64,000 nt of DNA from Gilvirhabdus luticola (GCF_032583975.1 NZ_JAWHTF010000001.1), one strand, 5' to 3'. Shown: positions 1 to 8,000, numbered from the stretch's first letter. Numbers and translations: made by a program. The notes: generated by a model not told the origin, from the letters alone.

Positions 1-77
1 GTAAAACATAAAATTATTAAAAATGAGATTGTATTAAAATGTTTCATTGCGTTTAGTTTTTTAATGACCTATAACGT

Positions 78-119
78 AGGAATAAACACATTGTGTTTAT
101 ATCCATTATGTTTATTCCT
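78..119. repeat. nested inverted repeats, possible terminator or operator
   Basis: An 11-bp outer stem (78-88 with 109-119, AGGAATAAACA/TGTTTATTCCT) overlaps a perfect 9-bp inner palindrome (82-90 with 92-100, ATAAACACA/TGTGTTTAT, one-base spacer). The two pairings exclude each other. It lies just past the last of three tiny minus-strand ORFs, so it could end that transcript, but no T-tract follows on that strand. Function is inferred only. Confidence 0.35.
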
Positions 120-136
120 TAAAATTATAAAAATTC

Positions 137-226
137 TTATAAATGAAGCGGATTTTTAATCATACTAAAACTATGAGTAACAAACAGAACCAATAGAATA
201 GAAGCTATCTTGTTAAACTCTTTCAT
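137..226 (-). CDS. tiny hydrophobic protein (29 aa), third in an overlapping mini-operon
   Basis: ATG at 226, TAA at 137-139. The product starts MKEFNK and has a single hydrophobic stretch (IASILLVLFV), so it would be a small membrane or signal-like peptide. Its ATG lies two bases after the stop of the 45-codon ORF upstream, which suggests translational coupling. I do not recognise it. The main support is the tight start/stop packing of three consecutive ORFs; at this length chance or a decayed gene cannot be excluded. Confidence 0.3.
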   Translation of the reverse strand: MKEFNKIASILLVLFVTHSFSMIKNPLHL

Positions 227-228
227 AA

Positions 229-366
229 TTATTGTAACAAGGTATAAATTAAATAAGCAACTACACCAATTACAACATAAACAAATCCTAAAAACACAGT
301 TCCACCAACTTTATTCTTGTAGTTATCAAAGAAATTATTATATCTTTTGTTTTGTTTTCTTCTCAT
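229..366 (-). CDS. small single-pass membrane protein (45 aa)
   Basis: ATG at 366 overlaps the TAA of the preceding ORF as TAATG, a usual coupling arrangement. The N-terminus is strongly basic (MRRKQNKRYNN), followed by a Gly/Val-rich transmembrane segment at about residues 20-44 (GGTVFLGFVYVVIGVVAYLI). The positive-inside distribution fits a real single-pass protein with a cytoplasmic N-terminus. Family not recognised; no cysteines or catalytic motif. Confidence 0.45.
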   Translation of the reverse strand: MRRKQNKRYNNFFDNYKNKVGGTVFLGFVYVVIGVVAYLIYTLLQ

Positions 367-479
367 TATAATAAATGAAGTATTAAAGCTGTTAATGTAA
401 AAATAATTAAAGCAAGTTCAGAAATTACATAAACATTTTTCCAATTGCTTTCAAGTCCTGTAAAATAGTATAAAGTCAT
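366..479 (-). CDS. small membrane protein (37 aa), first of three coupled mini-ORFs
   Basis: ATG at 479, TAA at 366-368 overlapping the next start by one base. The product has a short polar N-terminus (MTLYYFTGLESNWKN) and a hydrophobic C-terminal helix (LALIIFTLTALILHLL). It is followed without gaps by two more small hydrophobic ORFs, so the three would be translated as a unit. No known family recognised. The operon-like packing, not similarity, is the evidence. Confidence 0.4.
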   Translation of the reverse strand: MTLYYFTGLESNWKNVYVISELALIIFTLTALILHLL

Positions 480-635
480 TATAAAAAAATAATTTTTCCT
501 TCAGTTTTACATTTTTATTATTTCAATTCTAAAATAAGTGGTTGTTTTCTAGGTATAATGTTAATGTATATCTTTTGAAAAACTTTTAAATAATAATATT
601 TATATTTAGTGTTTGCCTAAAACTTAATTTTTAAA

Positions 636-1451
636 ATGCCACATATGATTAAAATAAATTACTTGTTTCTTGTTTCCTTAATTTATCTATTTCCTATTAA
701 TATATCGTGCGCTCAAAGCAAAGGCGCAGCAACGCTGCCATCATTAGAAGGTAAAAATATACTTATGGTATATGGTGGTTGGCAAGGGCATCAACCTGAC
801 ATCTTTACTGAAAGAGTCTCTAAATGGTTAATAAGCGAAGGTGCTAATGTGACTATTTCAGATTCTGTAGGTGTTTATACTCAAGAAAACATAATGAATA
901 ATACCGATTTAATAATTCAATATTACACACAAGGTAAAATAACAAAAGAACAATTTGAAGGTTTAGATAATGCATTAAGAAATGGAATAGGTTTAGCTGG
1001 ATGTCATGGAGGATTGGCTGATTCCTTTCATGAAAGCCAAGATTATGAATACATAATTGGCGGGCAATGGGTATCTCATCCTGGTGGGATAATTCCATCT
1101 TATGATGTTCAAATTCATACCTCTAATGACCCAATAACTGAAGGTCTTCAAGACTTTGTAATGAAAGATACCGAACAATATTACATGCACATTGATCCCA
1201 ATAATAAAGTGTTGGCAACCACATCTTTTACAAAAGATCAACACGATTGGATAGAAGGTGCTGTCATTCCATTATCTTGGAAACGCTACCATGATAAAGG
1301 TCGTGTGTTTTATCTTTCAATTGGTCATGCTCCAAAAGACTTTGATACTTACGAAGCATGGGAACTTCTTACTAGAGGTATAAAATGGGCAAGCGATAGT
1401 AAATATCAGCCAAAAGAAAATTTAGTTACTCCTATATATTCTAAAAATTAG
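636..1451 (+). CDS. ThuA-domain protein, exported (trehalose-utilisation/glutamine amidotransferase-like fold)
   Basis: 271 aa with an N-terminal export signal (hydrophobic residues about 5-22, then CAQS; a weak lipobox with Cys25 is possible). The mature part matches the ThuA family: NILMVYGGWQGHQPD at the start, AGCHGG around 121-126 where class I amidotransferases carry the nucleophile, IPLSWKRYHDKGRVFYLSIGH at 211-231, and a TRGIKWA ending. ThuA-like proteins act on sugars or keto-sugars, often beside Gfo/Idh/MocA oxidoreductases; one lies 4 kb away. Substrate unknown. Start: M1 or M4 (645) are both possible. Confidence 0.8.
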   Translation: MPHMIKINYLFLVSLIYLFPINISCAQSKGAATLPSLEGKNILMVYGGWQGHQPDIFTERVSKWLISEGANVTISDSVGVYTQENIMNNTDLIIQYYTQGKITKEQFEGLDNALRNGIGLAGCHGGLADSFHESQDYEYIIGGQWVSHPGGIIPSYDVQIHTSNDPITEGLQDFVMKDTEQYYMHIDPNNKVLATTSFTKDQHDWIEGAVIPLSWKRYHDKGRVFYLSIGHAPKDFDTYEAWELLTRGIKWASDSKYQPKENLVTPIYSKN

Positions 1452-1478
1452 TCTTTAAGATTTAAGTGTATATTTAAA

Positions 1479-1503
1479 TTTTCATAAATTTAATATCTTT
1501 AGA
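1479..1503 (+). promoter_or_regulatory. candidate promoter/operator of the cytochrome gene, shared with the downstream Tat gene
   Basis: The 15-mer TTTTCATAAATTTAA at 1479-1493 recurs exactly at 2679-2693, upstream of the next gene of the same cluster. Here it runs into TATCTTTAG, close to the Bacteroidota -7 consensus TAnnTTTG. Two identical 15-mers in front of two functionally linked genes suggest a shared promoter or regulator site (inference). Confidence 0.4.
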
Positions 1504-1589
1504 CCTACTTTCTTGAGAAAGTATAACTTAAGTGCCCTCAAATTATCGAAGCTATAGTCTATATTTAGTAAACAAAAAATATAGTAGCA

Positions 1590-2624
1590 TTGAAAGATAA
1601 ATCATTTAAAAATTACTTAAGAAAATTACGTTGGAGAATTTGCTCTTATTGTGGTTTTATTATTGCTATAGTTGTTGTTTTAGTGTTATTCAATTTTGGT
1701 GTATTTCAAAAATATTCCAACAGTAATTCCATAGATGATATTTTCTTAAAAAATTATGATGTTGCTACTTTAGGTAATTCAGAATCTGATAGGGTAATTA
1801 AGTATGGTTATGATTTGTTTAAAAGCACTCCCAATTATATAGGTCCAAATAATGGTAATCCCGAAATGGTATATGCGGGTAATAATTTATCTTGTAATAA
1901 TTGTCATTTATATGCTGGTACAAAACCTTATTCAGCTCCACTAATCGGAATTATACAAAGATTTCCACAATATCGTGGCCGGGAAAATAAAATAGGAACT
2001 ATTGAAGAGCGTATAGACGGTTGTATGGAACGAAGTATGAATGGCCGTAAAATGCCGCCTAATAGTAAAGAGATGAAAGCTTTGGTCAGCTACTTAAATT
2101 GGTTGAGCAGATTTGCTCCAGAAGATGGTAATATTGAGGGAAAGGGGTTTTTGTCGGTTACGCTGCCTAACAGACCAATTAATTTAAATAATGGGAAACG
2201 CATTTTTAATTCTAAATGTGCCTTTTGCCATACTGAAGAAGGAAAAGGTGTAAAAAAATTAAATTCTAATGTGTACGAATATCCAGCACTTTGGGGTGAT
2301 GATTCGTTCAACAATGGGTCAGGTATAAACAGAGTAATTACAGCTGCTCAATTTATTAAAGGCAATATGCCATATGGCACAACCTATGATAGTCCAATGT
2401 TAACAGATGAAGAAGCTTATGATGTTGCAGGGTATATTAATCAGCAACAAAGACCAACCAAAGCAAATTTAGAAGTAGATTTTCCTGATTTAAAAAAGAA
2501 ACCTGTTTCAACACCTTATCCTCCTTACGCTGATAACTTCTCTATTGAACAGCATCAAAAAGGACCCTTTCAACCCATAATTGATTTTTACGAAACCACT
2601 TATGGCATTATAAAAACAAAGTAA
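1590..2624 (+). CDS. membrane-anchored diheme cytochrome c, TsdA/thiosulfate dehydrogenase-like
   Basis: 344 aa. The start codon is TTG at 1590: an in-frame stop lies six bases upstream and the only later ATGs fall after the anchor, so TTG is the sole start that keeps the transmembrane helix (residues 22-39). Heme 1 motif C102-N-N-C105-H106, heme 2 motif C210-A-F-C213-H214, with M260 a candidate axial ligand. Residues 138-175 (IEERIDGCMERSMNG...LNWLS) match the conserved block of TsdA-type cytochromes, where the Cys (here C145) is an axial heme ligand. It likely works in the periplasm on thiosulfate/tetrathionate or a related sulfur couple; the DsrE-like neighbours support sulfur chemistry. 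Exact substrate is inference. Confidence 0.75.
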   Translation: MKDKSFKNYLRKLRWRICSYCGFIIAIVVVLVLFNFGVFQKYSNSNSIDDIFLKNYDVATLGNSESDRVIKYGYDLFKSTPNYIGPNNGNPEMVYAGNNLSCNNCHLYAGTKPYSAPLIGIIQRFPQYRGRENKIGTIEERIDGCMERSMNGRKMPPNSKEMKALVSYLNWLSRFAPEDGNIEGKGFLSVTLPNRPINLNNGKRIFNSKCAFCHTEEGKGVKKLNSNVYEYPALWGDDSFNNGSGINRVITAAQFIKGNMPYGTTYDSPMLTDEEAYDVAGYINQQQRPTKANLEVDFPDLKKKPVSTPYPPYADNFSIEQHQKGPFQPIIDFYETTYGIIKTK

Positions 2625-2678
2625 AGTAAGGTCTCTCAACCTTTTAAACATTATTGTTTTAATTAAAGTCTCATTTTT

Positions 2679-2700
2679 TTTTCATAAATTTAAATCCCTT
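2679..2700 (+). promoter_or_regulatory. second copy of the TTTTCATAAATTTAA element
   Basis: Exact copy of the 15-mer at 1479-1493, about 57 bp before the ATG of the Tat-exported gene. It implies that this gene also has its own, co-regulated promoter (inference). Confidence 0.35.
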
Positions 2701-2749
2701 TCAACCTCTTACCCTTCAAAATTGATTTACTAATTAATATTCAATAAAA

Positions 2750-3430
2750 ATGAAAACTGATTCAACTAATTCAAGACGAAGCTTTTTAGGGGCTTTAGCA
2801 TTAGGTGCTGCCGCGAGTGGATTATCTGCTTTTGCAAATCCAATAGAAGCAAATACCTTTGAAAACAACATTAAAAAAGACTTAAGTGAAATCGAAAAAT
2901 GGTTTGATAACATTAAAGGATCTCACAGGATAGTTTATGATGGTTCAACACCTCATAACGGACTTCCAATACTTTGGAACTGGGCATTTTATCTCACTAA
3001 TAATCAAACTGGCAGTCCAGATGAAGATATTACAGCTATGACCGTTTTACGACATTCTGCTATTGCGTTTGCTATGGAAGATAGATTATGGGCAAAATAC
3101 AAGCTTGGTGAGTTTTTTGATGTAAAAGATCATACTAAAAGCCATGCTGTAAGGAATCCATTTTATGAGCCCCAAGATGGAGATTACCCAATAAATGGTC
3201 CTGGAGGAATAAAAAGTTTACAAGAACGTGGTGCAATGTTTTGTGTTTGTGATCTTGCATTAAATGTTTACAGTGGCTTCATTGCGCCTGGTGTCTCAAT
3301 GGAAGCAAGTGAAGTTTATGAAGATTTTAAGGCTGGTTTACTTCCTGGAATACAAGTAGTCCCTTCTGGTGTTTGGGCATTAGGCAGAGCCCAAGAGCAT
3401 GGTTGTGGATACATTTTTGCAGGAGGTTAA
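2750..3430 (+). CDS. Tat-exported DsrE-like protein of the sulfur/redox cluster
   Basis: 226 aa with a clear twin-arginine signal (S-R-R-S-F-L-G at residues 8-14, then an Ala-rich helix to about 30). The second half shows the DsrE/DsrF pattern: TVLRHSAIAFAMED, then FCVCDLALNVYSG with two Cys, then VVPSGVWALGRAQEHGCGYIF at the end, which parallels the end of the next gene (TTVPDGILEIIQKQQEGWGYI). Tat export suggests folding or cofactor loading in the cytoplasm. The gene sits between the cytochrome and a DsrE protein, 16 bp before the latter. Precise function unknown; assignment rests on motif resemblance. Confidence 0.6.
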   Translation: MKTDSTNSRRSFLGALALGAAASGLSAFANPIEANTFENNIKKDLSEIEKWFDNIKGSHRIVYDGSTPHNGLPILWNWAFYLTNNQTGSPDEDITAMTVLRHSAIAFAMEDRLWAKYKLGEFFDVKDHTKSHAVRNPFYEPQDGDYPINGPGGIKSLQERGAMFCVCDLALNVYSGFIAPGVSMEASEVYEDFKAGLLPGIQVVPSGVWALGRAQEHGCGYIFAGG

Positions 3431-3446
3431 TTAAAAAAATAAACAT

Positions 3447-3860
3447 ATGAAATTATTTACAACATTCGTTTTAGCTTTTTTATGCACTTTTAATGTTCTT
3501 TCTCAAGAAAAACCAGTAAAAATTGTTTTCGATGTTACAAGTGATAATACTAAAGTTCATCAAGCTGCGGTAAGACATGTTAAAGCAATGTCTGCTGCTT
3601 ATCCTGATTCTGAATTTGAAGTTGTTATGTACAGCGGAGCTATGGATATGGTTTTAAAAGGAAAGTCATCAGTAGAAGAAGATATGAAAGCTCTTGCAGA
3701 TAATGACAAGGTTTCTTTTGTGATTTGTCAAGGTACAATGAAAAGACATGGTGTTGATGAGTCTGAACTTATTGAAGGAGTAACCACTGTGCCCGATGGT
3801 ATTCTTGAAATTATTCAGAAGCAGCAAGAAGGTTGGGGATATATTAAAGAAGGTCAGTAA
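3447..3860 (+). CDS. exported DsrE/DsrF-family protein
   Basis: 137 aa with a Sec signal peptide (residues 1-19, ending FNVLSQ). The mature domain has the DsrE fold signature: KIVFDVTSDN at strand 1, a VICQGTMKRHGV loop carrying the family's conserved Cys, and the typical VPDGILEIIQKQQEGWGYIK end. Family members carry or transfer sulfur, or are redox adaptors. It follows the Tat gene by 16 bp, so the two are co-transcribed; a strong hairpin terminator follows. That it is exported, unlike cytoplasmic DsrEFH, is notable. Confidence 0.8.
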   Translation: MKLFTTFVLAFLCTFNVLSQEKPVKIVFDVTSDNTKVHQAAVRHVKAMSAAYPDSEFEVVMYSGAMDMVLKGKSSVEEDMKALADNDKVSFVICQGTMKRHGVDESELIEGVTTVPDGILEIIQKQQEGWGYIKEGQ

Positions 3861-3863
3861 ATA

Positions 3864-3891
3864 AAAAAACTCCAGAAATCTGGAGTTTTTT
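3864..3891. terminator. bidirectional intrinsic terminator
   Basis: Stem CTCCAGA/TCTGGAG (3870-3876 with 3879-3885), flanked by seven A on the left and six T on the right. It separates the convergent DsrE and lipoprotein genes and works on either strand. Confidence 0.9.
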
Positions 3892-3902
3892 ATGTTAATA
3901 CA

Positions 3903-4376
3903 TTACTCTCTATATGGCAGTAGAGGGCATTCAAAATAGTTCCCTGTAGATACAAAATCATACAAATCTAAATCTTCTTCTTTGCAGGCTTCTGCATATT
4001 TAGCAGAATCAACTCCTTCTTTCAAGACGAACATATGCCATCTTCCTCCATTATAATCTTGATCTCCAGGTTTAGAGTCAGAAATTAGTGGAACACCTCC
4101 ATAAAAAGATGAACCAGGCATAGCATATAAGTTATCAAATGAATGACTTTTAGGCTTGAAAGTTGCTGGAACTACTAAGCCTGTAAATTTATAACAATTA
4201 ACCCAAATGGTTGGCCGATTATGTTTTGCCTTTTTCGAAGCACTTTTAGATTGAACCTCTACTTCTGAAGCTCTTTCTTGAGAAAATTCTGAATCAACAG
4301 ATTCTAATTCATTAGAACTACAGCCAACTATCATTAATAATGCTAACAATAAGATAAATGAGAATACATTTTTCAT
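3903..4376 (-). CDS. hypothetical lipoprotein
   Basis: 157 aa. Lipoprotein signal with lipobox I-V-G-C at Cys19, followed by SSNE and a Ser/Lys-rich linker (about 45 residues). The rest is a small soluble domain with three Cys (C61, C131, C150) that could form one disulfide, and no family I recognise. It is a single-gene unit with its own terminator, convergent with the DsrE cluster. It would be anchored in the cell envelope. Confidence 0.75.
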   Translation of the reverse strand: MKNVFSFILLLALLMIVGCSSNELESVDSEFSQERASEVEVQSKSASKKAKHNRPTIWVNCYKFTGLVVPATFKPKSHSFDNLYAMPGSSFYGGVPLISDSKPGDQDYNGGRWHMFVLKEGVDSAKYAEACKEEDLDLYDFVSTGNYFECPLLPYRE

Positions 4377-4503
4377 AATAATACTTTTTTAGTTAATATC
4401 ATTATTAAAAGTAGTACAAGCAATTATTTTAAAATGTTAGCTATCTTACAGTTATAAAAAAAATTAATTAATTATGTTATATTTAGTTTATTAAAGTAAA
4501 ATT

Positions 4504-5214
4504 ATGGGAGAAGTTTTAACTTTTAGAGGTAAAATAGGTAAATGGTTAAGCCACGATCTTACCCTTTGGCTAATTATTATTACAATTGTTGGATTTACTT
4601 TTTGGCAAAACGATCTTGCTTTCTTTTTTGGTCTTGTTTTTGTGCTGATCCTACTTTGGGCTAGGAAATGGGATTGGAAATATATTGGTCTTCAAAAACC
4701 AAAAAGTTGGAGAAAATTATTTTTCAAATCAATTGCATTCTCTGTTTTAATTCTCGTTGTTGTCGATATTATTATTACACCTTGGGTAGAGTATTTATTA
4801 GACACTACAGTTGATTTAAGTAGCCTAAATGGGATTAGAGGAAGTTTTTTAAACTACATAATATTCATTTTAATCATGTGGGTTATAGCAGCATTTGGAG
4901 AAGAATTTGTTTTTAGAGGATTATTAGTTAAACGTTTAGGAATACTTTTAGGACATACTAAATTAACAATGTGGATAGCTGTAGTCTTTTCATCATTACT
5001 TTTTGGTCTAGGACATGAATATCAAGGAGTTTCTGGTATGATTAGCACAGGAGTTGTTAGTCTCATTTTAGGGGTGATCTACATTAAACATAAAAATATA
5101 CTTTGGTTTACTATTCTTACACATGGTTTTTATGATGTAATAGGGATTACATTAATTTACTTAAATTTAGAACAGGATGTTTACAACATATTGAAAAACT
5201 TGATTTTAAACTAA
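4504..5214 (+). CDS. CPBP-family intramembrane glutamic endopeptidase (CAAX/Abi type)
   Basis: 236 aa with about six hydrophobic helices. All three family motifs are visible: EExxxR (E133-E134, R138) in AAFGEEFVFRG, the second-helix His (H171, in FGLGHEYQG), and HxxxD (H207, D211, in THGFYDVIG). These form the catalytic site of Rce1-like membrane proteases. Bacterial members process peptides or confer immunity to bacteriocins; nothing nearby indicates the substrate. A weak ATCCTT/AAGGAT hairpin overlaps the stop codon. Confidence 0.85.
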   Translation: MGEVLTFRGKIGKWLSHDLTLWLIIITIVGFTFWQNDLAFFFGLVFVLILLWARKWDWKYIGLQKPKSWRKLFFKSIAFSVLILVVVDIIITPWVEYLLDTTVDLSSLNGIRGSFLNYIIFILIMWVIAAFGEEFVFRGLLVKRLGILLGHTKLTMWIAVVFSSLLFGLGHEYQGVSGMISTGVVSLILGVIYIKHKNILWFTILTHGFYDVIGITLIYLNLEQDVYNILKNLILN

Positions 5215-5342
5215 TCCTTTGAGAAGGATAGATTAACTCAAATCTAAAGTGAAACGATGTATTGAGAAAGGTCCATTGATTTTTGATTACGAATCAATTT
5301 TGTAGTAACCTCTAACATATAATGTTTTAAAACAACTGATAA

Positions 5343-6404
5343 TTAAAGATTTACAGTTTTACCCATTCTTAAGGCTTCGTCTGCAGCCAAAACAATTTTC
5401 AAGCTATTAACAGCATCAACATTGTGAGCCGTAAGATCTAAATCCTCTACAATAGTTTTCAATAGAAATTTTTGTTCCAGCAAACAAAGTTCATCATGAC
5501 TTGGTTCGTCTGCAGTACTTATATATTCATCTTTTTTTGAAAAATTTCCAGCTTTATCTAACATACTATGATGAAGTTTTAAGCCACCTGTTTTTGTGTG
5601 TTCTTCTATATCTTGTGATTCTCCTTTAGCCTGATCTGTAATAGAAACACAGCCTTTAGGCCCAATTACATCTTTAACAAAAAAAGCTGTTTCACTAATC
5701 ATTGGGCCCCAACCTGATTCATACCATCCTACAGAGCCATCTTCAAAACAGACCTGCAATTGGCCATAATTATACATCGTTTTTGGAATTTCATCTGTTA
5801 ACCTGGCTCCAATTGCACTAACACTGATTGGTTTTGATTTTGTCATTAAACACATGATATCAACATAATGAACTCCACAATCTACAATTGGAGAAATGGA
5901 TTTCATCAGTTGTTTATGCGTATGCCACTGATCACCAAAGCTTTGCTGATTTAAGTTCATCCTCATCACCAAAGGCTTACCAAGTGTTTGTGCAATTTCA
6001 ACAAATTTTGTCCATGCAGGATGTACACGTAAAATATAGCCAATAACTAGTTTTTTATTTCTTTCTTTAGCCAAAACAATCAACTTTTCAGCTTCTTCTA
6101 AAGTTGTTGCCAATGGTTTTTCAACAAAAACATGAGCATCTGCCTCTAAACTTGCTTGAACATAAGCTGCATGTGTGTCAGGATATGTATTGATAGAAAC
6201 TACATCTGGCATTGTTTGAATCAGTGCATTTTCAAAATTGTCAAACATAGGAATGCCTCCAAGTTCATTAGATAGCCGTTCCCTACTCTCTGCACTTCGA
6301 CTTACTAAACCAACCATTTTAAATTCTTCCAGTTGATGATATGCTCTAGCGTGAGACATTCCCATATTACCACAGCCTACTACTAGTACTTTTAATTTAT
6401 TCAT
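5343..6404 (-). CDS. Gfo/Idh/MocA-family NAD(P)-dependent oxidoreductase
   Basis: 353 aa. Rossmann motif GCGNMG at residues 10-15 and the catalytic/nucleotide-binding EKP at 95-97 (VFVEKPLATT) define the family; the C-terminal half is the usual substrate-binding alpha/beta domain. It lacks a signal peptide, so it is cytoplasmic. Family members oxidise or epimerise sugars, inositols or related polyols; the substrate cannot be read from sequence. It stands alone, with tRNA genes upstream. Confidence 0.85.
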   Translation of the reverse strand: MNKLKVLVVGCGNMGMSHARAYHQLEEFKMVGLVSRSAESRERLSNELGGIPMFDNFENALIQTMPDVVSINTYPDTHAAYVQASLEADAHVFVEKPLATTLEEAEKLIVLAKERNKKLVIGYILRVHPAWTKFVEIAQTLGKPLVMRMNLNQQSFGDQWHTHKQLMKSISPIVDCGVHYVDIMCLMTKSKPISVSAIGARLTDEIPKTMYNYGQLQVCFEDGSVGWYESGWGPMISETAFFVKDVIGPKGCVSITDQAKGESQDIEEHTKTGGLKLHHSMLDKAGNFSKKDEYISTADEPSHDELCLLEQKFLLKTIVEDLDLTAHNVDAVNSLKIVLAADEALRMGKTVNL

Positions 6405-6524
6405 TTACTTAATATTACTGTTTTCAATTACTAATGTAACTTTTAGCAAAGCGCAATAATCAATACAAAAGGGTTTTTAATCAATCAGGATAAGATCAAT
6501 ATTAAATCTGTTGAAACTCTTTTT

Positions 6525-6546
6525 GTCGGGATGACAGGGTTTAAAT
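6525..6546 (-). repeat. 3'-end fragment of tRNA-Pro (possible old attachment site)
   Basis: Positions 6525-6545 match the 3' end of the intact tRNA-Pro gene (6631-6651) at 19 of 21 bases, in the same orientation, 86 bp beyond the tRNA end. It covers the acceptor 3' strand and part of the T arm. A lone tRNA tail downstream of its gene is what a degraded integration event at a tRNA leaves behind; a decayed tandem tRNA is the alternative. Confidence 0.5.
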
Positions 6547-6631
6547 AATCCCAACGAACCCTCATTGCAAATAAAACCTGAAGTTTTCTTAAAAAAGTAA
6601 ACTTTCTACAAAAACTAAAGCTTTTATTTAG

Positions 6632-6706
6632 TCGGGATGACAGGATTTGAACCTGCGACCACACGGCCCCCAGCCGTGTACGCTAACCGGACTGCGCCAC
6701 ATCCCG
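6632..6706 (-). tRNA. tRNA-Pro (anticodon GGG)
   Basis: 75 nt, minus strand. Acceptor CGGGATG pairs with CATCCCG, discriminator A, no encoded CCA. Anticodon stem CACGG/CCGTG encloses loop CTGGGGG, giving anticodon GGG. T arm contains GGTTCAAATCC. All four arms fold. Confidence 0.95.
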
Positions 6707-6718
6707 AATTTTCCTTTG

Positions 6719-6790
6719 TAGCTCCACTAGGACTCGAACCTAGATCTAAAGTTTAGGAAACTTTTGTTCTATCCCTTGAACTATGAAGCC
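6719..6790 (-). tRNA. tRNA-Arg (anticodon CCT)
   Basis: 72 nt, minus strand. Acceptor GGCTTCA pairs with TGGAGCT through two G-U pairs; discriminator A. Anticodon stem AAAGT/ACTTT with loop TTCCTAA gives anticodon CCT, which reads AGG. T arm CTAGG-TTCGAGT-CCTAG is perfect. It lies 12 bp upstream of tRNA-Pro and both are probably one transcript. Confidence 0.95.
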
Positions 6791-6966
6791 TAATCCAAAC
6801 ATACGTTTTAGGGGTTCAAAGATAAAATATAAATCAATTCTTTTAATAACAATTGAAAATTCAAAGTTTAACATTTAAATTATATATTCGTGAAAATGAA
6901 AGGAAATAAAAGTTTTATCGATTAAGACTCTTTATAGTAAACACTAATGATGAAAATGGAAAAAAT

Positions 6967-7416
6967 ATGTTAACCTGGAAAGACGTAATTAATTTTGCAA
7001 TAAATGGAAATCCAGCTCCTGATACAAGAAATGAAAAAACTGAAGCAGAATGGCAAAAACTACTAACCCCAGAACAATTCAGAATTACAAGAAAAAAAGG
7101 AACCGAAGCACCGCATAGTGGTGACTTATGTAGTATATATGATGAAGGTTTGTACAACTGTATTTGTTGTAATACTCCGTTATTTGATTCTACCATTAAA
7201 TTTAATTCTGGAACAGGCTGGCCAAGTTTCACTCAACCAATAAAAAAGAATGCCATTAAATATATTAAAGATTCTAGTTTTGGAATGATGCGTGTTGAAG
7301 TACTTTGCAACTCTTGCGATGCCCATTTAGGACATGTGTTTCCTGATGGTCCTGAACCAAGCGGATTGAGGTATTGCATAAATTCAGAGTCCATGCAAAT
7401 AGAAAAAGCAAAATAG
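6967..7416 (+). CDS. msrB: peptide methionine-R-sulfoxide reductase MsrB
   Basis: 149 aa. Reduces the R form of methionine sulfoxide in oxidised proteins. Zinc ligands C65-x-x-C68 and C114-x-x-C117, family motif GTGWPSF at 82-88, and catalytic C137 in RYCINS. No signal peptide, so cytoplasmic. It forms a two-gene operon with msrA, whose ATG begins two bases after this stop. Upstream ATGs are out of frame, so the start is secure. Confidence 0.95.
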   Translation: MLTWKDVINFAINGNPAPDTRNEKTEAEWQKLLTPEQFRITRKKGTEAPHSGDLCSIYDEGLYNCICCNTPLFDSTIKFNSGTGWPSFTQPIKKNAIKYIKDSSFGMMRVEVLCNSCDAHLGHVFPDGPEPSGLRYCINSESMQIEKAK

Positions 7417-7417
7417 A

Positions 7418-7954
7418 ATGGATAAAAAAGTAGAAATAATGACCGTCGGTGGTGGATGCTTTTGGTGCATTGAAGCTGTTTTTAATGAACTAAAAGGTGT
7501 CGAAAAAATAGTTTCAGGTTATTCGGGAGGTAATGCTCCAGGTAAACCAACATATAGAGAAGTATGCTCTGGTCTTACGGGTCATGCTGAAGTAGTACAA
7601 GTAACATTTGATGCCAATACCATTTCCTATAAAGACCTTTTAATTGTTTTTATGACCAGCCATGATCCTACAAGTATAAATCGTCAAGGGGCTGATATTG
7701 GTACTCAATATAGGTCTGTAATTTATTATCATGACATTGGCCAACAAGAAGTAGCGGAATTGGTAATTAAAGAAGTAGCGTCATATTACGATCAACCTAT
7801 TGTAACAGAAATTGGACCATTAGAAGCGTTTTTTGAAGCCGAAGATTACCATCAAAATTATTATGCAAATAATCAAACTCAAGGATATTGCAGTTTTGTA
7901 ATAACACCAAAATTATCCAAGCTACGAAAAATGCATGCTGATAAACTAAAGTGA
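7418..7954 (+). CDS. msrA: peptide methionine-S-sulfoxide reductase MsrA
   Basis: 178 aa. Reduces the S form of methionine sulfoxide, complementing MsrB encoded immediately upstream. Catalytic Cys14 lies in GGGCFWC (11-17); the conserved YRSVIYYH and EDYHQNYY segments are present. Cytoplasmic. A strong terminator follows. Confidence 0.95.
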   Translation: MDKKVEIMTVGGGCFWCIEAVFNELKGVEKIVSGYSGGNAPGKPTYREVCSGLTGHAEVVQVTFDANTISYKDLLIVFMTSHDPTSINRQGADIGTQYRSVIYYHDIGQQEVAELVIKEVASYYDQPIVTEIGPLEAFFEAEDYHQNYYANNQTQGYCSFVITPKLSKLRKMHADKLK

Positions 7955-7964
7955 GATTTTAGTA

Positions 7965-8000
7965 TAAAAAAAGCCCAGCATTTCTACTGGGCTTTATTAG
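7965..8000. terminator. bidirectional terminator
   Basis: AAAGCCCAG (7970-7978) pairs with CTGGGCTTT (7987-7995), with A-rich left and T-rich right flanks. It lies between the convergent msrA and the large lipoprotein gene. Confidence 0.85.

Noticed and set aside
853..1244. Minus-strand ORFs inside the ThuA-like gene
   Set aside because: Antisense to a well-supported family protein, with no own family pattern.
5214..5229. ATCCTT/AAGGAT hairpin as a strong terminator after the CPBP protease gene
   Set aside because: Six-base stem without a T-tract; too weak to call.
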